Positions 11,421 through 23,700 of a DNA stretch of 64,000 nt are shown here, piece by piece. The position numbers were made by a program, and so were the translations under genes. How positions within the stretch are numbered: the stretch's first letter is position 1; the number at the start of each line of letters is the position of its first letter. The notes under the pieces were generated by a model, which did no database searches, was not told the origin of the DNA, and saw only the letters and a list, made by a program, of their open reading frames with translations. The stretch lies in the NCBI GenBank assembly GCA_003550325.1, contig QKWP01001238.1, positions 29,357 through 93,356 of the forward strand, read 5' to 3'. This stretch comes from Gigaspora rosea (taxonomy: Eukaryota > Glomeromycota > Glomeromycetes > Diversisporales > Gigasporaceae).

Positions 11421-11644
11421 TAACGGTCTCCTATTTATAGGAATTTTTTGTTTATTTTAAGGTTTTTATAGATCTTTTTATTTTTAGTAATTTTTATAAT
11501 AAACCTGACCTATCTATGTTTATTTTGGGGTCCTAGTTTGTTTTTTTTAGACAAATTTCTAAAATTAGATATTTTTTATAGCTAAAACATTAAATTATTA
11601 GCTAAATTAATAGTAAATTAATGCTACAAATAATAAATGGCCAA

Positions 11645-11885
11645 GTAGGAATTCACAATTTGAATTGATTTAATTTGATCAAATATTTGATTTCAAATAC
11701 AAAATTTTCAAATCAAATTAAATTCAAATTGATAAATATTTGATTTAACTTGATCAAATATTTGAAATACTGTATTTGATTTAATTTATAAGTAAAGTTT
11801 TAAAAAAATTTCAAATCAAATTAAATTCAAATACAAAATTTTTAATTTAAATCAAATTCAAATCAAGGGTTATTTGATTTGAGTT
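11645..11885. repeat. AT-rich block of caaat/atttg repeats
   Basis: Dense alternating copies of aatttgaatt, tcaaatatttga and aaatcaaattaaattcaaat in both orientations, ending in caaattcaaatcaagg. It resembles the interior of a short MITE, but no convincing ends or target duplication were found. Confidence 0.4.
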
Positions 11886-12289
11886 TGAGAAATCCTATGA
11901 CCTAAGTAACTAGAATAGCAATAATTGTACTTGGTACTTGCAAAAGTAATTCTTTTTTTTGTTATTTTTATATTCAATTTATGACTATCATTTAAAGATT
12001 TCTTTTTTTTTAAATAAGGCTGTTTTTAACAAAAAGTAATTATACAATTATCTAAGCTTCTATATGATTAGTATATTAGCTAGATATAGTATGTACCATT
12101 CAAAAATGCCAAAAATTATACATATAAGCATAATTTGCAAAAATATTCATTAATAGAAATTTTGGATAATAGCAAAATTAGTTAGCTAATTTTTTTTTTT
12201 AAGATTTTATAATGATGTATAAATCTGAAGTCTTTTATGATTAGAATAATAATTTTATGTATGCAGCTATGACTTTGTATAATGAGAAA

Positions 12290-12890
12290 AACTTTTAATA
12301 TGAATTTTAATGATCCAATAGTATAACAATTATTTAATTATATTGATGGTAAAAAAGAATAATAATTTTTTTTAACAATTTAATGATCAAATTGATTTGA
12401 ATCTTAGGATTTCTTCACTTTATTGAATTCGAAAATCTTATATGCACTTGATGCAGTGAGATTTTGTTTCAATATCCTGAATATAAAATCCCGATAATAC
12501 TAAATCCTGAAGTACTAAATCGCAAAAGAAAATTCCAAAGAGATAATATCCTGAAAAAAAACTCTCCAAAAATTCATAATTCTGAAGTTTTAGGTTTTTT
12601 TTTAGGATTTAGTTTTCGGGATACTATCTCTTTGGGATTTTGTTCTTTCGAGATTTAGTACATCGGGATTTTGTACCATCAGGATTTTGATATTCGGGAT
12701 ATTGACATAAAATCCATCTGTGATGAGGAATAATTCTGATATGCTTTTTAACAATTCAATGGTATAACAATTATTAATAAATTGATAATAATGAAAAATG
12801 ATAATTTTAACGATTTAATGATCAATTGATGCATATTTATTTGAATCTTAGGATTTGCTTTTGCTTTATTGATTCGAAGGTCTTATACGC
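12290..12890. repeat. Direct duplication interrupted by a foldback element
   Basis: About 150-180 bp ending in tttgaatcttaggattt, a tattga(a)ttcga motif and tcttata(t/c)gca occurs at about 12290-12440 and again at 12725-12890. Between them a foldback (12462-12716) has ends gattttgtttcaatatcctg and the inverse ttcgggatattgacataaaa, with many cgggat/atcccg motifs. The short plus-strand frame there is palindrome sequence, not a gene. Confidence 0.6.
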
Positions 12891-13118
12891 ATTTGGGAAT
12901 ATGTGCTATCATTATGTTTACACTTAATATTAATAATAATAATTATAACAAATTTTAATATTATTATCTAGGGCAAATAGCACGATTAAATAAGTCACAT
13001 TCACTGTTTATCTAATGTTTATTTTTGAATAAACCAAAATTGAAAAATTTTAATCATTTACTAGTGTTTGGGCATTTCCTAACGTCTATGCATTATTAAA
13101 AATAATTTGTAGTTTATA

Positions 13119-13312
13119 TACCGGATGTGCAAAAAGTCGCACAAAATAATGGCCTCTTTTTATATATTTTTATACATAGCGATAGTTGCTTAAAAATTAT
13201 TATGGGAAATTTATATTATTAATAATTATTATATCATAAAAATAATAACATTTCGCATAATCATTATTGTACAAAAGAGGGGCTGTTTAGCGACTTTTTG
13301 TACACCCGGGTA
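13119..13312. mobile_element. Tc1/mariner-type MITE
   Basis: Inverted ends taccggatgtgcaaaaagtc and the reverse complement of cgactttttgtacacccggg lie next to TA dinucleotides. The gtgcaaaaagtcg end is characteristic of many Tc1-like elements. About 195 bp, non-coding. Its middle is AT-rich with tattattaataattattata. Confidence 0.7.
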
Positions 13313-13688
13313 TAACAAATAATTCTGTAATATCCAAAAGTGGTCCTGAGGTAACTCATTAAGAGATGTCCTCACGCGCAAGATGTTGATATCATCTTTG
13401 CTGAATTAGTAATATGGTGTATTTCGCGTGAAATAAATTATAAATAATATTAGTCATTTATCAAATAAAGTATCATTATGTCTATAATTTTTGAGTTCAA
13501 AATTTATTCTGTTTTATAACATTTCGCGCAAAATTATATGATACATAAAATTCACGCGAGAGCATCTTTTAAAGTTCAACACATAACCCGATCATGTATT
13601 GAATTGGCCAATCAGACTAGAAGTTTATAGACTATAATATATATATTTTTTCTATAGGTTAGGGTTTGAGTTAGTTTGGGGTTAAGTA
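13313..13688. other. AT-rich stretch with a weak inverted pair
   Basis: agatgtcctcacgcg at about 13365 and cgcgagagcatct near 13555-13567 are imperfect inverses and could be ends of a decayed small element. Further right is a telomere-like ataggttagggtttgag near 13660. No gene seen. Confidence 0.4.
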
Positions 13689-14208
13689 TGGGCATGCCCT
13701 TTAGGGCATGTCCCATTGGGGTGGGCGGTATACTATGTAAATCAAAACTATATGTGGTCATATAAAAAAATTTATTATGATAATAAATTTTTTTTCAAAT
13801 TTTAAATAGATGTACAGCCCTAACGGTTCGATAGTTTTAAATAAATAAAGAAAGGGGTCTGTAATATGCTACGTGTGTTTTTTTTAAAAAAAAAAGTAGC
13901 AAGAAGAAAGGGGTAAATTTAGTTTCTTTAATGGCTCTATAACTTGGTTTGTAGGGACGTAATGCTTGTCTTTGCGAAGTTTTATCCAAAACTATCGAAC
14001 CATTAGAGCTGTACATCTGTTTAAAAATTTGTATTAATTAATAAAAAAATTCGATAATAGATTTTTATATGATACCACATATAGTTTTGATTTACATAGT
14101 ATATCGCTGTCCCATGCCCCTGTGCCCCTGATACAGGGTGTGCGTCATTTCGGAAACCATTCATGATATTTTTAGAAAGCACGATTTTCTAAATGACGCC
14201 CATGCCCG
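13689..14208. repeat. Foldback element with adjoining small MITE
   Basis: The left arm has attggggtgggcggtatact, then atgtaaatcaaaactatatg. The right arm is inverse (catatagttttgatttacat, agtatatcgctgtcccatgc). Inner arms pair as ctaacggttcgatagtttt against aaaactatcgaaccattag. Immediately right, gtgtgcgtcatttcgg and ctaaatgacgcccatg form a second short inverted pair (about 14135-14208). Non-coding. Confidence 0.65.
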
Positions 14209-15702
14209 ACAATACGGTAGCTATTTTTAACTTTTGCTAACATGTAATTTATGATTTTATTTATTGATAATATTACCACACATAATACATTATGAAATAA
14301 AGGGCTGTGATATTGGCAAAATGAGTGATTCAAAGTTTAAAATTATATCATTCAGATTGCATAATGAGCAATTATAAAATAAGTAAGAAGGTAAAAAATA
14401 AGTGCTGTAATTATTACTTATATTATTATACCTTTGATCCATGAAGACCGATCTGTACTGAAGGAATCGAGTAACTTAAGACAAATTAACCTTTCAGGGC
14501 TGATCCATTCTAGGGTTAGGGTGAAAGCTAGGATACTAAATAGTTATATTGGCTCAATTTGGGACCTGAACTAGCTGTTTTTCACATCCTTTTGGCACGG
14601 TATAAAACTATAAATATTACATAAGAGCTGGTTCATAACTTTTGCATAAATATGTAATTAATCAAGAATAACGTAATATTACGTATCAAGGATCTTTAAT
14701 TTTAGCTAATTAAAATTCTTGCTAATTAATCGAAATATATAGTTAATTTTAAATAATTCCCAATTAACTATTTTCAATAAACTGTTTATGTAAACTTTAT
14801 ATAAGCGGTTTCATGCAATTGTTTAAATCCGGTTTATATAGTCAGCCAGTTTGTAACCGTTATATCACGGCTTTATCTAAGAGTAGATATTAGCGGTGTT
14901 ATAATTATCATTATAATCATGCAAATAGCGCACAGCATAAATATGTATTGTCTTATTGTAATAATAATAGGACAAGATGGAATGTTTCAGGACAGGACGG
15001 GCATGTTTCAAAAATTCATGTGAAAGATCGGCTTTTAAATGCGATTTGCCAAATTAATTAAAATATGCAGGAATGCATAATGGCGCGAGCTTAATTTTTT
15101 AATAATTCTTATTTAGTGATTTCACATGTATTCGATTTAATCGGTTTTTAAAATATTATATAATATAGTACTGTATAACTATACAAACCGGATTGAGCTT
15201 TCGTTACAATTAGTCGCCCGGTATGTATCGTTATATCATACCAGTATATCGATATTGTACAAACTATCCAGGTATTTCGGGTATTTCACAATTTAGAACT
15301 GACTATGATATAAACAATTTTTTCTCTCAATTTTATTGAATATTTTTCAAACTTCTCAACAACTTTCTTAAAAAAAAAAAAAAAAAAACTATACATATGA
15401 AAGAATGAGAAGAAGAGAGAAGTTGATTTGATATTGTTTTTACAAATGTTCAAAGTACAAAAGTACAGAAAATACATGTAAAAAATATATAAAGAATGAA
15501 CTGATGAACAAAAATGAATGTGAATAAATAAATACAAGTCCATTTTACTATCGTGTATAAATAAATAAAAGATAAATAAGAAATTAAAACAAATTATTTC
15601 CTAAATATAAATTTTGTTGTTATGATGTACAAATAAATAAAGGAATTACAATGCAAAAAATAATTATTCTTTCAAAAGAAAGAAAAATAAATAAAGTAAC
15701 CT
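14209..15702. other. Intergenic stretch downstream of the glycosyltransferase gene
   Basis: AT-rich with no recognised domain in any frame. A telomere-like ctagggttagggtgaaag is near 14512. The minus-strand frame at 15286-15543 is rich in F, Y and S from A/T runs and shows no family signature. The last ~400 bases probably include the 3' untranslated region of the minus-strand gene. Confidence 0.5.
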
Positions 15703-16667
15703 TTAATATGCCACTGCAATAATATCAGGTTTATTAACAAAATCTGATTCAATAAATTTCTGCTTAACAATATTATCATCGCTAGTCCTAACAAACTCTT
15801 CAGTATCAATGGTATCATCAGTGTCATTTGATCCTTCAGATTCAATATAATCTTTAGATTCAATAGAAGCAATAGATTCATTGTCATCCAGAGAAATAAT
15901 ATCCCATTTATTTCTACTCCAATATTGTTCAATATATAAAACAATGTTTGATATTGGGACAGATTTTACATGTTCACTTTGAATCTTTTTTCCCAATGAT
16001 TGCGCATTCTCGTGAATTTTTTCATCAGTCAATACTTTAAAAAGTGCTTTATAAAGTTTGTCAGAAGTAACAGAATGAGATGGAATTCCATTATTTGGAG
16101 CGAGACCGTGATAATTTAAAATGGATGCCCACCATGGCTGATCCGCAAAATGAGGAACCTTAAAATTTTGGAATAAAATTAGAAATTAAAAAAAATCTCT
16201 AAAAATAAATATAAAGTAAATAAAAAAAAGACTCACAACAACTGAGGGAACACCAGCCCTGGCAACATTGTGTGTTGTTCCTGCACCACCATGATGTACT
16301 ACGCAGTAAACTCGAGGAAATAACCAAGAGTGGGGAACATGACCAACGAGAAATATTCGACCTGATGAAACTGCTTTGCGTAGCTCTGGCATTCTTACAC
16401 TTTAAAATTATACAATAAAACTTTTAATTTTTTTACTGAAACATTTCGAAATTAAACGAGGAAATAAATTCGAGATACTGTATATACCTGCCAACACCAG
16501 AGAACAGTGCTCGATGTTTTATAGAAAGTTTATCCATTACATCTAGCCATATGCGTACCCTACTTTCAACATCACTGAAGCTATGCATTGACCCATAACC
16601 AAAATAAATAGGCTTATTTCCTTCATCCAACCATTTAACCTATAGTTTAAAGTAGGTGTTTATAGAT

Positions 16668-16703
<36 letters not shown>

Positions 16704-18789
16704 AATAAAACAATTGAAATTACCAAGTCTTTTGGTGGTTTAAAGTTTTCTAGTTCATCTTTGATGTTTAAATATGGGTAGTCTATTTGAACTTCTAAAG
16801 GGTTGTTTCTGAAAAGATAGGGAAAAATGGTTGGTTTTAAACCAGAATTACTAGAAAAAAAATATATATATGTATATAAATTTAATTTACGGATTTGGTG
16901 GGATTTGAATGAGATTCTTGTTTAAAGTGTGCAGTACAGGAACTTTATCAATTTCAAAAGCACCACCCGGTAATGATGGAAACCTAAACGGCATGAGGAA
17001 TCATATTTAATAAATTTATATAAACAATAATGAATTATAAAACATTAAATAAAAGCACCCTTACTAACGTGTTAGCACGTTCAAGACTAAGCTCTTTTAG
17101 TCTTTTATTATAAATCTATTATTTAGGTTATATATGAGAATAAAATTTAGAGTTATATTTGGGCAAAGACGAAAATGTCAATATATTCTTTATATTTTTT
17201 ATATTCTTACTGGTAATAGACCGACAGAACCACAATATACAGCTATACTATCCTAAAGAATTTAATAAATTAAATAAATTAAAATAAATTAAAATAAATT
17301 AATTAGAATTGCTGATATTATGAAATTCTCCAAAACAAAAAACAAGTGGAGTTTCAGAACATACAATGGTTTTCCATATTTTTGCACCTATGCCAAAAGG
17401 AAGCCATTGCAATGCATTAAATGGCTGGCCATAGACTGCCTAAAATTAACCCATTTTTTTTTTTTTTTTTAGTTTAAATTTTAAAATTCGTAAATTGTCG
17501 TAAATTGGCATTTATGATAATACAAACCCCAGCATAATTCTTTGAGCTTGCATAAGGATAAAAACAGATAAAAGCAACAGGTATCTTTCGAACGAGGCAC
17601 TAAAATGTAAATTTTTTTATAATGCAAATATGATATGTAAATGTTGAATTTTTGAAGCCGTAGCACTGAACAGAGCTTCCAAAAATACGATATAATGTTT
17701 ACTTTACCTCCGGATACATGTAAGTTGATCCAGTCCCTAATATTACGAAATCGACATTTACTAGAACATTTTCTGCATCTCTAAAATTAAAAGAAGAAAA
17801 GTTGCTATTACCAAAAATTACAAGTTATTTTATTTCGAAGAACTATCCAAGAAACTTAATTTTAGTAATATATTATTATTTTTTATATCATAAAAAAAAT
17901 TTTTTTAAAAGCAGAGTTGACAATGGAGCCATAGAGACTTATCCATTAAGCTCCAATCTAATTTTTTTTTCCCAATGGATAACCAAATTTGCCAACTCTT
18001 TCTAAGAAAGACAATATATAACAATAATATTTGTATTTATCTCAAGGCAATAAACGGTGAGTTTAAAAATGCTAGCTACTTAATTCTCATTCCTAATCTA
18101 CAAGAAAATAGTAAAATGTTTAATATATTATATTTACTTACTTGTAGGCTTTTTGGATTCCTTGGTTCAAAAAATTAAACATAGCCGGAGGGCCTAGGAT
18201 AATGGATCCAGAATGTTTTACCATTCGTCTTCCTATTAAATATAAAGTAATTAATTTATTATTTTTTAATAATAAAAGATATTATTATTATCAAAAAATA
18301 ATTAATTACCTGCATCAGTGTTTTCCCTTTACACAATTGATTGTTTATTAGCGTGAGAAAAATTAACAATTTTGCTTTTATCCTATACACTTACCATTCA
18401 TCCTGCATGTCCCACTTTACAAGTATTCAAAAAAAAAAGATATATATATATCAGGTTTTTTTAGCCTTTAATTTTTAAAAACCGGAGAAAAACTTGATAA
18501 TTAATACTAACAGTGATTTCCCTAAATTCGAATCCCCTGGCTTCAATTAACTTTTTAAATCTGAGATTCGCAGCAATTATGACATTATGTCCCCTACGAC
18601 TAAAGCCGACTCCAAGATTTATGAAAGGAAGGACGTCACCCATTGACCCAATGGCTAAGAATAATAATAAAATCAAAATAATATTTAGTAAGAACTATAG
18701 AATTAGTTATGATATATTAATTAAAAGACAACCTTACCCATGAACAAAATTTTCTTCGCAAATGGAGAAGGCTCAGTGATGCCAGACAT
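15703..18789 (-). CDS. UDP-glycosyltransferase (sterol glucosyltransferase family), 14 predicted exons
   Basis: Predicted exons (minus strand): 18738-18789, 18512-18654, 18395-18414, 18310-18326, 18142-18232, 17708-17780, 17528-17599, 17365-17439, 17211-17242, 16891-16983, 16724-16808, 16488-16639, 16237-16399, 15703-16158. All junctions are GT..AG and phases agree, giving about 507 residues. The N-terminus reads AIGSMGDVLPFINLGVGFSR, the acceptor-side Rossmann start of GT28/GT1-type glycosyltransferases. The donor site is clear: HHGGAGTTHNVARAGVPSVV followed across an intron by PHFADQPWW, where UDP-sugar binds. Known family members move glucose from UDP-glucose to sterols or other lipids at membranes. 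The C-terminal ~60 residues are acidic (DDNESIASIESKDY). Exons of 17, 20 and 32 nt are unusually small. Between GTGSTYMYPE and LVRKIPVAF about 25 residues usual in the family are missing from this model. Family-like sequence sits there in mixed frames, so there may be an annotation problem or early decay. Confidence 0.85.
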
Positions 18790-18894
18790 AATTATTTGAT
18801 ATTCTGAACGAGTTAAAAGGTTGTCAGGACGAGATCGAAAAATTGGTCATGAAATATTTTGACAACTATTTTATATAAAGAAAAAAAAAAACCA

Positions 18895-18950
18895 CCCCGC
18901 GACTTTTTTTAAATGATTTAAATGAATGATTTAAATGATTTAAATGCAAT
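18895..18950. repeat. Short tandem repeat (aaatgattt)n
   Basis: About five imperfect copies of aaatga(t)tta upstream of the glycosyltransferase start. Too short to assign a role. Confidence 0.5.
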
Positions 18951-19097
18951 CCGTAGATCTGTTTGCTGACAAGTATAAATATACTAACTTGTATAATAAG
19001 ATGTTACATGAGATAGATTTATATTAGATATGTGAAACCTATGTAAATTCATTATATGTTTTGAAGCTGCTTTTATAATTTCCAAAAATAATTATTT

Positions 19098-19212
19098 TAT
19101 TTTATTTTTTTATTTTATTATTATTATTATTATTTATATTATTATTATTATTATTATATATTATATAAGTTATATATATCAGATATATATAAGTTATATA
19201 TATATGTATAAG

Positions 19213-19284
<72 letters not shown>

Positions 19285-19285
19285 N
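19098..19285. repeat. Microsatellite ending in an assembly break
   Basis: (tta)n is followed by (ta)n and then a poly-T run of over 35 bases ending at the single N at 19285. The N abuts gccgcgtag, a sharp composition change. The join is probably an assembly artefact in a homopolymer. Confidence 0.85.
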
Positions 19286-19341
19286 GCCGCGTAGATAAAT
19301 AAATGCTGTAATGCAGTGTAACTTACGCCATGGTCAAGAAG

Positions 19342-19614
19342 TTACACCAATGCATGGGTTGATATATGAGTACACGGCAGGGGGTTAGTTTGACAAAATT
19401 CATTAAGCACTTTTAAATACGTATTAATAGATTTGAAGATCAATAAGAATTGTCGTTGATATACCAAATAAATACTACCTACAGTACACAAAGGACCAAT
19501 AAAAGCCTTATTTTGAATGAATGTCTGCGACAAGGCTTTATTTTGGCTGTCAAACGGTGATACCTCAGCCCCTATTTTAAATTCTGCTAGCTGATAAAGG
19601 GCTCGAACGTCCAT
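19342..19614 (-). CDS. Unrecognised open frame or exon
   Basis: A 90-residue frame, MDVRALYQLAEFKIGAEVSP at its start, with balanced amino-acid use and higher GC than its surroundings. This suggests it is or was coding. It contains a moderately hydrophobic middle (GPLCTVGSIYLVYQRQFLLI). I do not recognise the family. It lies just beyond the N-marked join at 19285, and an upstream exon cannot be placed with confidence. It may be a gene fragment. Confidence 0.35.
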   Translation of the reverse strand: MDVRALYQLAEFKIGAEVSPFDSQNKALSQTFIQNKAFIGPLCTVGSIYLVYQRQFLLIFKSINTYLKVLNEFCQTNPLPCTHISTHALV

Positions 19615-19619
19615 GTGTT

Positions 19620-20720
19620 ATCCATGCTTTGTAATCCGCTGTCTTATCCCCATTTCCCCAAAACTCATTTAATATTAATTATAATAATCTGTATGAACTA
19701 CTTATACAGAGTAATCAGTAGGCGTTAAATTAGATATAAGCAACTTTGCGCATTGATAATTCACATAAAAGACAATTAGGGCTCTCTTAAATTTGACAAT
19801 TGTTATTATATCGGTTTAATTTAAGCTTCTAGAATTCGCTTTATTAATTCGCTTTATTAATTCGCAACGAAAAATAAGCAATATCACGAGGATCGATCAA
19901 TTATGATAGCATTTATCCAAAATAAGGTGTTTATGTAATTACTATATCGTGTAACTACGTATTTCAATATTTTGAGTTGATTATCACAAGAAATATTCCA
20001 GTATTCAGCAAAAGATGTTCATTCGATAATCGTGGTGAAAATACGTATGTATATATGCATGATTATCATTATTGCTTCCCTCTCGATTTTTGCCATATAG
20101 ATTATGTACTGTACATATAAAATTTTCACTACGTAACGATAGATTATGACGTAAAAGGCCGAACTCCAAAAAGGCTGAAAGATACTTTGAAAAACCCAGC
20201 CCATTTCTTAAAAAAGTCTTAATCCTACCAAATTTAGTATTTGATATTTTGATTCCGAGTGGTCGGTACCTTAATTTATAACCCACAATCCGGCTTGCCT
20301 GCAGGGTTCACAAAGCCAATCTAGATAAAGTTAGATCGATTCTTCATTCAATATTTATTCAATTTTGATATTGTTCATTATCAAATCTGTTCGATAAAAA
20401 AAAAAAAGTATACTTGTATATAATAAAATTATTACGTAACTTACGTACGTGCCAAATTCATGATCTTAGTTCGATCTTTTTTCATATGATATAAAATTTC
20501 ATTGATATGCATACATTTTGATAAACCTTAAATCCATACAAATTAGCATATTAATTCTTACAAATTTTAAATATTGTATGTAATTCCTTAATAAAAATGA
20601 TACTGTTGGTTATGAAAAACAAGAAATTTAGCATTGCCTAATCTACATAAAATTCAAACAATCACTAAGGTCTGAGTTTCAACTGCCGCCTTTGTATTAT
20701 TTTTACAGGGTTGGTGTATT
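19620..20720. other. Intergenic stretch, nothing recognised
   Basis: Two overlapping minus-strand frames at 20005-20286 show no family signature. The composition is AT-rich. No RNA gene or repeat with defined ends was found. Confidence 0.4.
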
Positions 20721-20731
20721 AAAACGTCGAC

Positions 20732-20810
20732 TAGAGTTTGGAATCAGTTTTATTTTTCAAATCGATTGAGCCGGTTTTAACATCTGAAAATATACCGGTT
20801 CCGAACTCTA
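20732..20810. mobile_element. Tiny hAT-like MITE (79 bp)
   Basis: Ends tagagtttggaatc and the inverse of ggttccgaactcta. Flanks acgtcgac (20724-20731) and gcgttgac (20811-20818) match at 6 of 8 positions, and both differences are transitions, as expected of an aged 8-bp target duplication. Confidence 0.55.
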
Positions 20811-20819
20811 GCGTTGACC

Positions 20820-22597
20820 TACATTTATATATATAATTATTAAATTTATAAATGTATAAAATGTACAGACAACGACAGCGGTCAAAAAATTGATAAAAAC
20901 TTCTTTCTATTCAGGAATGTAGAATATTGGGCGCGATCAAGGTCATTCATAGATCGTCACTTCACGATCGTTTCACAGTTAAATTCTACCCGAAATTCTA
21001 ACATATTCAAAATTAATAATTAATGTACTGTATAACGATAATGGATTCATAAGTTTTGCCAATCATTATCCAAATAAAGAAATGATGAAAATATTAAAAT
21101 ATTACTTCCGAGATGTAAATAAAAAAAATTTTTTTTTTGGAAATGCTTTACAACTTTATATACAGTATATAAATGGCAACTCTATGATCAGTCAATCACG
21201 TTTAAGATTGGTGATCATATAAGATCATAAGATCATAGATAATGCCTGTCAATTTTTGCCAGTTAAGTTAATTGATTTAAAAATTGACTTAGTTGACTCA
21301 TATAGAGAACTATTTTTTTTATTCACCGGCTATTTTTTCGCACCTATTGCCCGGTTCTACTATTTTTTCTTTTATTATTTAGTAATTATTGTTTATAATT
21401 AGATAATTCTTTGCAATTCAAATATTCTTGTAAATATGTTCTAAAAAATGTCAATACTAATAAACTTGTTTATTTTGTACAATTTGGTTTAATTCTTCAA
21501 TAGTATAATCTTTTTTTCGATATTTAATATCCAAAATCATATTTCTAAATCTTTTTTATTATCTTTATAGTTCTTTTTTCAATATTATTATACTATTTTT
21601 TTGTAAATTTAATAATAGAATCTAATCTTTATTTAAATTAGTGTTGGGATCCGGATGTCAATTCGGATATCCGGATTGACATCCGCTACCAAAAATAATC
21701 ATCCGGATGTATGAGTTTATTGTAATTATTTGTACCTATCATTAAGTATCCCGTCACTAATCAAATAGCCGAATTAATGAATTAGTACATTATTTTTGGG
21801 TTACTTGAAAAAAATTGTTGATGGTCAAATTGATAAGTTTTTGATGCCAGCCGATGTTAGGAACTTATTTATTTCTATTTGGTAACTTATTGTTTCACAT
21901 CTGAAAATTTTTCAATGTTCCAAAAATAATGAAAGCAGCTATAATATGGAAAAACACCTCTTCGACACTTTTTAGTTGATTTTACGATTTCAATTCAAAT
22001 TAAAGTATTGGTTCTTTTTTATATATAGTATAATTTTTATTACATATTAGCTTAATAAAATATTGAGATTTTTAAATTTGAAAAATCAATTCTTCGAAGA
22101 TATGATATTCTAAAAATAGAAGATTGCCAATTTAACTTGACAAATTGAATTTAAGCATGTAAATAAATCAAATCTGGGATTGAAATTTTGTATAACATAA
22201 TTAATATTCTCTTCAGTATATGTATTCCCCTTGTATAGTATCCCTGGGTATTAGTTAATTAATCTCGACATTTTTAAAAATAACTGGGATACTGTATACA
22301 GCATTTCACACAGCTGTTCCTATAAATTTTGGAACAAAAAAATGATAACAATTGACTGATAACTATTTGGCTGAATTTGTTAAGTTTTTGAGTTTGGTAT
22401 TACCAGTATTTTACAATGCTATTTTATTATTATTGTTACTAGTTAATATTTGAATAAAATTTAGAATATTAGGAGGCTTCCAGAAATTACATAATTTTTT
22501 ATTACTAATAAATTTCAAAATTTTACTTCCACCCACCTCTACCTGATACTCTATTAGCCAATCAAATTTTATATTTTTTAAAAATTATATAAATTTT
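20820..22597. other. AT-rich stretch, nothing coding recognised
   Basis: It contains a palindromic block ggatccggatgtca..tgacatccg at 21648-21692 that begins with agtgttggg, a sequence like a hAT terminus. No partner end is visible. Otherwise no gene or repeat with defined limits. Confidence 0.4.
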
Positions 22598-22908
22598 AAT
22601 ATTTAATAATTTTTGACCTATTATACCAATTTGAAAAATTTAATTACCAAAATGCTCCTCTCAAAGTAAGAATTCTAATAATTCTAAAATTATAAAAACC
22701 TATTTATAGGATTCCAAAATTGAACTAAATTTATTTTTTATTATATATTAAATAGATATTATATAATAATACGTAAACCTAGTTCAATTTTGGATTCTGT
22801 AATTAAATTTTTGTAATTTTGGGCTTACTAAAATCCTATCTTTGTAAGAATCAATTTGGTAGTTAAATTATTCAAATTGATCCAATAGATCAAAAATTAT
22901 TAAATATT
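22598..22908. repeat. Foldback element with ~150-bp arms
   Basis: The left arm starts aatatttaataatttttgac and runs through ccaatttgaaaaatt, aagtaagaattc and ccaaaattgaacta. The right arm mirrors these (tagttcaattttgga, tgtaagaatcaatt, aaattattcaaattg, aaaaattattaaatatt). The centre is near 22755. Non-coding. Confidence 0.7.
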
Positions 22909-23224
22909 AAATTTATTAACTAGAAATCAGAAACTAGTATGAGTTTGAAGCATTAAAATTTATAATTATATATTGTAAAATCAAAAATAACAATATTAAT
23001 AATCTGTAATGATCTTTAAATTTATCAAATAAGTACAGAATCTTGTTTAAAAAATTGCAAAGATTTTTAAAATTTAGATTATTGAAGTTCTTTACAGATT
23101 TTTTTTACCAAAAATATTTAAAAAGTATAATTTGCAATAATCTCCAAAATTATAACTATTTACCTGCTAGTAAGAAAACAAGGAAAAAACAATAAACAAA
23201 ACAAATGATAAATAAATAAATCAA

Positions 23225-23700
23225 GTTTAAAAAAGCATATTATTTTATTCTCTTTTTTTTTAATTTTATTATTTTTTTTTGTTTTTTTTTTAATAATTTT
23301 AATAATTTTTTTATTTTTTTTAATTTTTAATTTTTTATGTTTTTAATTTATTTATTTATTTTTTTATCCATTTTTTAAATTTTAAAATAATATAGAAAAA
23401 CAATAGTGAGAATAAAAAGTAAATTTCTAGTTATTCTCATAATAAGAAATAACCAGAGTTTACCTTTATTTCTACCATATTGTATATATGCATATTTGTA
23501 TACAATTTCATGTATTCTTTTTTATTATAATATTTTTATTTTTTATTTTTTTTTTAATTTTATCAGTTTTTTTTAATTTTATTAAGTTTCTTTTATTTTT
23601 TAATTTTTTTTATCATTTTTATTATTAACGTATTTATTATTTTTATTATTTTTTTTATATTTTGTAAAGGTATTATTTTATAGCGACTCCATAATTAACC
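23225..23700. repeat. T-rich low-complexity block
   Basis: Long runs of T separated by single A or AA on the plus strand, with short (tttat)n. No coding content. Confidence 0.6.

Noticed and set aside
20005-20286. Two minus-strand frames of 61 and 93 residues
   Set aside because: No domain, overlapping frames, no splice-consistent extension; treated as chance.
21640-21720. hAT-type left end (agtgttgggatccgg) with internal palindrome
   Set aside because: No matching right end or target duplication was found, so it is not reported as an element.
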